From NCBI GenBank assembly GCA_018822805.1, contig JAHJJU010000045.1, forward strand, positions 1-54,416: 54,416 bases of DNA, read 5' to 3'. The DNA is from a bacterium. GTDB lineage: Bacteria > Campylobacterota > Campylobacteria > Campylobacterales > Sulfurovaceae. The notes under the pieces are model-generated. The model was not told where the DNA came from and searched no databases. It saw only the letters and a program-made list of their open reading frames with translations. The position numbers were made by a program, and so were the translations under genes. Every line of letters starts with the position of its first letter. The first letter of the stretch is position 1. Of the stretch, positions 50,805-54,416 are shown in pieces.

Positions 50805-52145
50805 ATGATATTAACCCTTTTAGTTCTGCTCACCATACTTTTTATTGCCATTGAAACACAGAAATATTTAAAAATTCCTTCACCTATAACCTTGATAGGG
50901 TTGAGTTATGCTTTTTATTATACGTTCCCCAATATGGTACTTTTCTCTGAGGAGACCTTTGCCGAACTGGTGCTTTTTTTAATTCCTATTTTAATAGCAT
51001 CCGATGCGTTGCAGTTGAAACTTGAAGATTTAAAGAAAAATACATTGAGTCTCTTTTATGTGGCTGCTTTTTCGGTTGCCATATCGGTAGGCTTTGGTAT
51101 CTTTACAGCCAATACCTTTTTTGCAGAGTATGGACTTTCTACGGGGGCGATTATTGCACTTTTTGCGATGGTTTTAGCAACAGATCCTGTCTCTGTAGTG
51201 AGTGTTTTTTCTAGTTTTAAAGTGCCTCACAAACTGGCTATATTGGCTGAGGGGGAGTCACTTTTTAATGATGCAACGGCATTGATTATCTTTATGTTTG
51301 TGGCTATTCCGATGATAAATGGAGTTGAGATAGGGGCTGTGGATATTGCACTTGTGAGTATAAAGGTTATCTTCTTTTCTGTCATTATCGGTTTGCTTGT
51401 TGGTCTTTTTGGGGTTTTTGTGATGCGTTTAACACAGGATCCTATGAGTGAGTTGGTCTTGATTTTACTTACAGCCTATGGGTCATTTGAAGTGGCAGAA
51501 CATTTCCATATGGCTGGTTTGTTGGCTGTGATTGTAGGAATAATTACACTCAATACCTTGACTCAAAAGTCGTTTGACGAAAAAGCAAAGCAGGTTAAAA
51601 AAGCAAGAAACATTGTGAACCGAACCAATCAAAGCAAAAAGATCTTTTCTACAGGGTTTATGAGTGGTATTACCCGAAAACTAAGCTCCGATGTGAGTCA
51701 CATAGAGCGTCATAAACAAAACTTGAATTATGTAGCTGTTTTGGCTCTTTTGGCCAACACTTTTTTGTTTATGTCCATGGCAAGTATTGTTCATATAGAT
51801 GAATTATTGAAGTATCAAAAAGAAATTTTATTGATGTTTTTGATTACAACGGTCATTCGTGCATTTATGATGGGAACCTTTGGGATTGTCTCAAACTTAA
51901 CAAGAGACATGACCAATATCGGTGTACGTTGGTGGACGGTATTGCTTTTTTCCGGTATTAAAGGGGGACTTTCCATTGTTATGCTTCAGATGTTACCAAA
52001 AGGTTTTGAACACCAAGAGATGTTTGAAGCGATTGTGATCGGGGTGATTTTACTCTCTACGGTGGTCTATGCTTTGGTATTGGTCGGCATTATTATGGGA
52101 AATAAAAGAGCGTTTGATGAGGAAGTGGCACAAGAGGTTCATTAA
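50805..52145 (+). CDS. Na+(K+)/H+ antiporter, CPA1/NhaP-like
   Basis: A 446-aa integral membrane antiporter with about 11-12 hydrophobic helices. The core is seen in ALFAMVLATDPVSVVSVFSSFKVPHKLAILAEGESLFNDATALIIF, where ATDPV and EGESLFNDATA carry the conserved Asp residues of the ion path, and in the C-terminal helix FSGIKGGLSIVMLQMLP. It exchanges monovalent cations for protons at the inner membrane. AAGGAA precedes the ATG. A soluble loop of about 60 residues (about 248-300) separates the last helices. Confidence 0.94.
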   Translation: MILTLLVLLTILFIAIETQKYLKIPSPITLIGLSYAFYYTFPNMVLFSEETFAELVLFLIPILIASDALQLKLEDLKKNTLSLFYVAAFSVAISVGFGIFTANTFFAEYGLSTGAIIALFAMVLATDPVSVVSVFSSFKVPHKLAILAEGESLFNDATALIIFMFVAIPMINGVEIGAVDIALVSIKVIFFSVIIGLLVGLFGVFVMRLTQDPMSELVLILLTAYGSFEVAEHFHMAGLLAVIVGIITLNTLTQKSFDEKAKQVKKARNIVNRTNQSKKIFSTGFMSGITRKLSSDVSHIERHKQNLNYVAVLALLANTFLFMSMASIVHIDELLKYQKEILLMFLITTVIRAFMMGTFGIVSNLTRDMTNIGVRWWTVLLFSGIKGGLSIVMLQMLPKGFEHQEMFEAIVIGVILLSTVVYALVLVGIIMGNKRAFDEEVAQEVH

Positions 52146-52173
52146 TAATTAACAAATTATAACTTCTATAGAG

Positions 52174-52179
52174 TATAAT
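52174..52179 (+). promoter_or_regulatory. Probable -10 box of the AAA/TPR pair
   Basis: TATAAT within GAGTATAATG, 69 bases ahead of the ATG at 52249. The long leader between holds ACCTTATATGAGGT, a short dyad. No clear -35 is seen. Confidence 0.4.
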
Positions 52180-52248
52180 GTTATAAAGAGACCTTATATG
52201 AGGTTTATTTTGTAGGGTTGATTTATTGACCAAAAATTAGGAAATAAG

Positions 52249-53556
52249 ATGGATTTGAAAACGCGAAAGAAGTATTATAATAGGTGTAATCCTTATACGA
52301 TACCATCATGGGAAACAACGGAAATTATTGATATAGATGGTTATGCTATTGAAGGCAGGAAGGTTAAGGTTCGTGGTAAAAAATGGGCTGAACATATTGC
52401 CAAAAAAATTATGATGTGTGAGTCTGAAGAGATTATTTACTTCACCGGTTATCCTGGAAGTGGGAAGACAACGGAGCTTCAGCGAGTTGAGCAGATGTTG
52501 GGTGATAGTGAGTATGCGAATCTTTTGCCTGTTTATATCAATGCTTTAGAATTTTTACCTATTCATGCCAGTTTGGATCAGATAGATATATTGTCAACGA
52601 TTGTCTACAATGTTATTGAAAAGGTTTCTCAATATCAGGGTAAAGAGAAAGTATTTGGAAAAGAGAACTATTTTGAACGTTTGTGGAAGTGGTTGACGGA
52701 GACCGAAGTGACTTTCAAAGGTGGAGAGCTTGGCGATGATCACTCTAAATTGGTTTTTGAGATGAAAGATAACCCCTCATTTAGAACAAAAATAAAATAT
52801 CTGATTCAGAATGACCCCTCTAAATTTAAACAAGATATAGATCGGGAGTTATATCGTTTAAATGAACTGGTCAAAACCCAAAAAGTTGATGGAAAAACCA
52901 AAGAGGGTATAGTCGTTATATTTGACTCACTGGAACATAACAGAGGTATTGGTGCTGAGGCAAAAACTGTTGCTGATGATATCCAACGGCTTTTTTCCGA
53001 TAGGGATAATCTAGCGATTCCCGTACATGTGATCTATACGGTTCCTCCTTATTTACATGTAGGACGTGTTAAAGATATAGAGTTTTTACCTGTTGTGAGA
53101 GTGATTAAACGAGATAATGGTGTCTGTCAAGATGGTATAGAGGTAATGAAAAGCTTGGTCTATAAACGGATACCCAAAGAAGACTTGAAACAAATCTTAG
53201 GAGATGATGAAAAGATATTGGAAGAGATTATTCAGTACTCCGGTGGATATCCTAGAGATCTGCTTCGACTACTTCGTGAAGCTATTTTAGTTGATAACTA
53301 TCCTTTGTCCCGTATAGATATTGATGGTATTTTTCAAGAGTTGGAAAATGAGTATCGAGATACTATTGCTGTAGAAGATAGAGAGAGGCTCACAGAGATA
53401 TACCACTCTAAAGATATAAATTTCTCTCACTTTGATCATATCGATGTAGCAGAGAGACTTTTTTCTATGCATGTCGTGCTTCGTTATCGTAACGGTGAAC
53501 AGTGGTTTACCTTGAATCCACCATCCAAAAGAGTCTTGGGTATTACTGATGATTGA
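52249..53556 (+). CDS. P-loop ATPase (AAA/STAND-like) paired with a TPR protein
   Basis: A 435-aa ATPase: Walker A GYPGSGKTT (residues 67-75), Walker B-like IVVIFDSLEH (about 221-230), a sensor region IPVHVIYTVPPYL, then YSGGYPRDLLRLLREAIL as in STAND/Cdc6-type ATPases, and a winged-helix-like end (VAERLFSMHVVLRYRNGEQWFTLNPPSKRVL). No effector domain is present. It overlaps the following gene by 8 bases, so the two proteins probably work together. The role is unknown; NTPase plus TPR-sensor pairs occur in signal-transduction and conflict systems. Confidence 0.85.
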   Translation: MDLKTRKKYYNRCNPYTIPSWETTEIIDIDGYAIEGRKVKVRGKKWAEHIAKKIMMCESEEIIYFTGYPGSGKTTELQRVEQMLGDSEYANLLPVYINALEFLPIHASLDQIDILSTIVYNVIEKVSQYQGKEKVFGKENYFERLWKWLTETEVTFKGGELGDDHSKLVFEMKDNPSFRTKIKYLIQNDPSKFKQDIDRELYRLNELVKTQKVDGKTKEGIVVIFDSLEHNRGIGAEAKTVADDIQRLFSDRDNLAIPVHVIYTVPPYLHVGRVKDIEFLPVVRVIKRDNGVCQDGIEVMKSLVYKRIPKEDLKQILGDDEKILEEIIQYSGGYPRDLLRLLREAILVDNYPLSRIDIDGIFQELENEYRDTIAVEDRERLTEIYHSKDINFSHFDHIDVAERLFSMHVVLRYRNGEQWFTLNPPSKRVLGITDD

Positions 53557-54416
53557 TCGCTATCAAAAAGATGACTTTTTTATCTCGTTAGATAAAAATG
53601 ACAGGGTACAAAAGCTCATTAAATCTATCTACTACAGTTTTGGTCACAATGTCGATATGGTGACTACCTCATCCTCTATAACGCTTAATTTGCTGCTAGA
53701 ATATATCGATATCGTACTCAGAAGAGAAGCTGAACCCAAAGAGATTGTAATACTTTCTATCGCCAAGGGGTTAGAGGTGTTTTTCGAGGAGTTGATCAGT
53801 CATTACGGCAAAGAGGGGGAGTATCTCTATGTGTTTGATTTTACCTCGTTGGAAGAGGATCAAGCAGAGTATACCTTTATGATGATTAACAAAGAACGAA
53901 ATCTGATACTAGAACGACTCAATTCTCCAATATTATTGGTGATGCCAAAGAGCTTAAAACGTGTTTTTGCCTACAGTGCTGCTGATTTTTGGTCGGTCAA
54001 GAAGTACAGTGTGGATGTGGAATTTTATAGGGAAAATGAAGAGCAACGAGTATCTTTGGATGAAGCTAAATTTGATGATATGGAAAATGGAGAGCTAGCA
54101 GGACTTTTAAAAGAAGAGCAGCGTTTAACTCAACAGATCAAAGAGAAAAATGAGTCTTTTTTTACTGAAAGACTTTATCTTATCAATCAGATAGAGATAG
54201 GTGACTATCATAAAATTTATGGAGCATTAGATAAGGCTTTTATCTCATATGAAAAAGCTTTGCTTATGGCATATAAGTTACAAAACCGACGACCCGACAG
54301 CATCGAAGCGAAAAGAGATTTGAGCGTAAGTTTAGAGAAGCTGGCAGACATCTACTTGCAAAAGGGTGATGTGGAGAAAGCGTTAAAGCATTATCAAGAG
54401 GGGTTGGAACTTGCAG
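53549..54416 (+). CDS. TPR-repeat protein, cut by the right edge
   Basis: The frame starts at an ATG overlapping the ATPase stop and is still open at base 54416 (289 codons). The first 190 residues are an alpha/beta domain of unknown type (MIDRYQKDDFFISLDKNDRVQKLI at the start; EIVILSIAKGLEVFFEELI; SPILLVMPKSLKRV). A coiled coil follows, and then tetratricopeptide repeats (ALDKAFISYEKALLMAYKLQ, LEKLADIYLQKGDVEKALKHYQEGLEL). It is probably the sensor or partner of the upstream ATPase. The C-terminus cannot be seen. Confidence 0.8.
   Translation, partial: MIDRYQKDDFFISLDKNDRVQKLIKSIYYSFGHNVDMVTTSSSITLNLLLEYIDIVLRREAEPKEIVILSIAKGLEVFFEELISHYGKEGEYLYVFDFTSLEEDQAEYTFMMINKERNLILERLNSPILLVMPKSLKRVFAYSAADFWSVKKYSVDVEFYRENEEQRVSLDEAKFDDMENGELAGLLKEEQRLTQQIKEKNESFFTERLYLINQIEIGDYHKIYGALDKAFISYEKALLMAYKLQNRRPDSIEAKRDLSVSLEKLADIYLQKGDVEKALKHYQEGLELA

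Noticed and set aside
1-54416. tRNA, rRNA or CRISPR array
   Set aside because: All gaps are short, and no cloverleaf-like, rRNA-like or regularly spaced repeat pattern was found by reading. A tRNAscan/Infernal run would settle it.

Overview
The window looks like a chromosomal segment of a Campylobacterota (epsilonproteobacterial) bacterium, probably a sulfur- or hydrogen-oxidising type such as Sulfurimonas or Sulfurovum. That is inferred from low G+C, dense co-directional genes with ATGA-type overlaps, a Rieske/cytochrome b/di-haem cytochrome c operon of the epsilonproteobacterial kind, and the unusual cysteine loop of QueE. No tRNA, rRNA, CRISPR array or transposase gene was seen. No gene-free stretch exceeds 300 bases.

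Left part (1-25.9 kb): riboflavin synthase (minus strand) and mnmG are followed at once by a Wadjet (JetABCD) plasmid-defence operon that is split in two places. jetA-jetB lie at 2.7-4.7 kb, jetC at 20.8-24.1 kb and jetD at 24.8-25.9 kb. The jetB/jetC gap holds about 16 kb of cargo: (i) an RNase HI-like protein, two paralogous helical proteins bracketing a pRiA4b ORF-3-like protein and a CcbP-like protein, and a methyltransferase; (ii) an A/T-rich six-gene operon at 10.6-20.4 kb: DUF4007-like protein, 1080-aa P-loop ATPase, DndC/SspD-like PAPS-reductase-family protein, DndB-like DGQHR-type protein, HEPN-like protein and an HSP90/MORC-like GHKL ATPase; (iii) an MNT nucleotidyltransferase whose partner is cut to 23 codons at the jetC start. 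The jetC/jetD junction holds a mazEF pair bounded by a 16-bp direct repeat, which lets the ancestral junction be reconstructed. The six-gene operon is the best candidate for an under-described system. It resembles phosphorothioation chemistry without DndD, DndE or SspB and adds HEPN and GHKL components.

Middle (26-41.8 kb): mostly core genes. These are petABC with a strong terminator, a SWIM-SNF2 helicase, moaA and moeA (molybdenum cofactor), queE and queD (7-deazaguanine/queuosine), a Sel1-repeat protein, a tethered cytochrome c, rsmE and a transglutaminase-like protein. An AAA_14/DUF4143 ATPase and a ParE/RelE-type toxin-antitoxin pair are interspersed.

Right part (41.9-54.4 kb): a second accessory zone. 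It has a RhuM-like gene truncated at a REP-like palindrome, then hipB and hipA separated by a DUF3800-DUF488-DUF488-dual-OB-like cassette. These are followed by an acyl-CoA-dehydrogenase-like gene, an MmcQ/YjbR protein, a second AAA_14/DUF4143 ATPase (minus strand), an AlkD-like protein, a CPA1 antiporter, and an AAA ATPase/TPR pair that runs off the right edge. A 25-bp direct repeat brackets about 3 kb here. Both AAA_14 genes share the same promoter layout: two dyad units 31-32 bp apart, with the -10 box touching the second unit.
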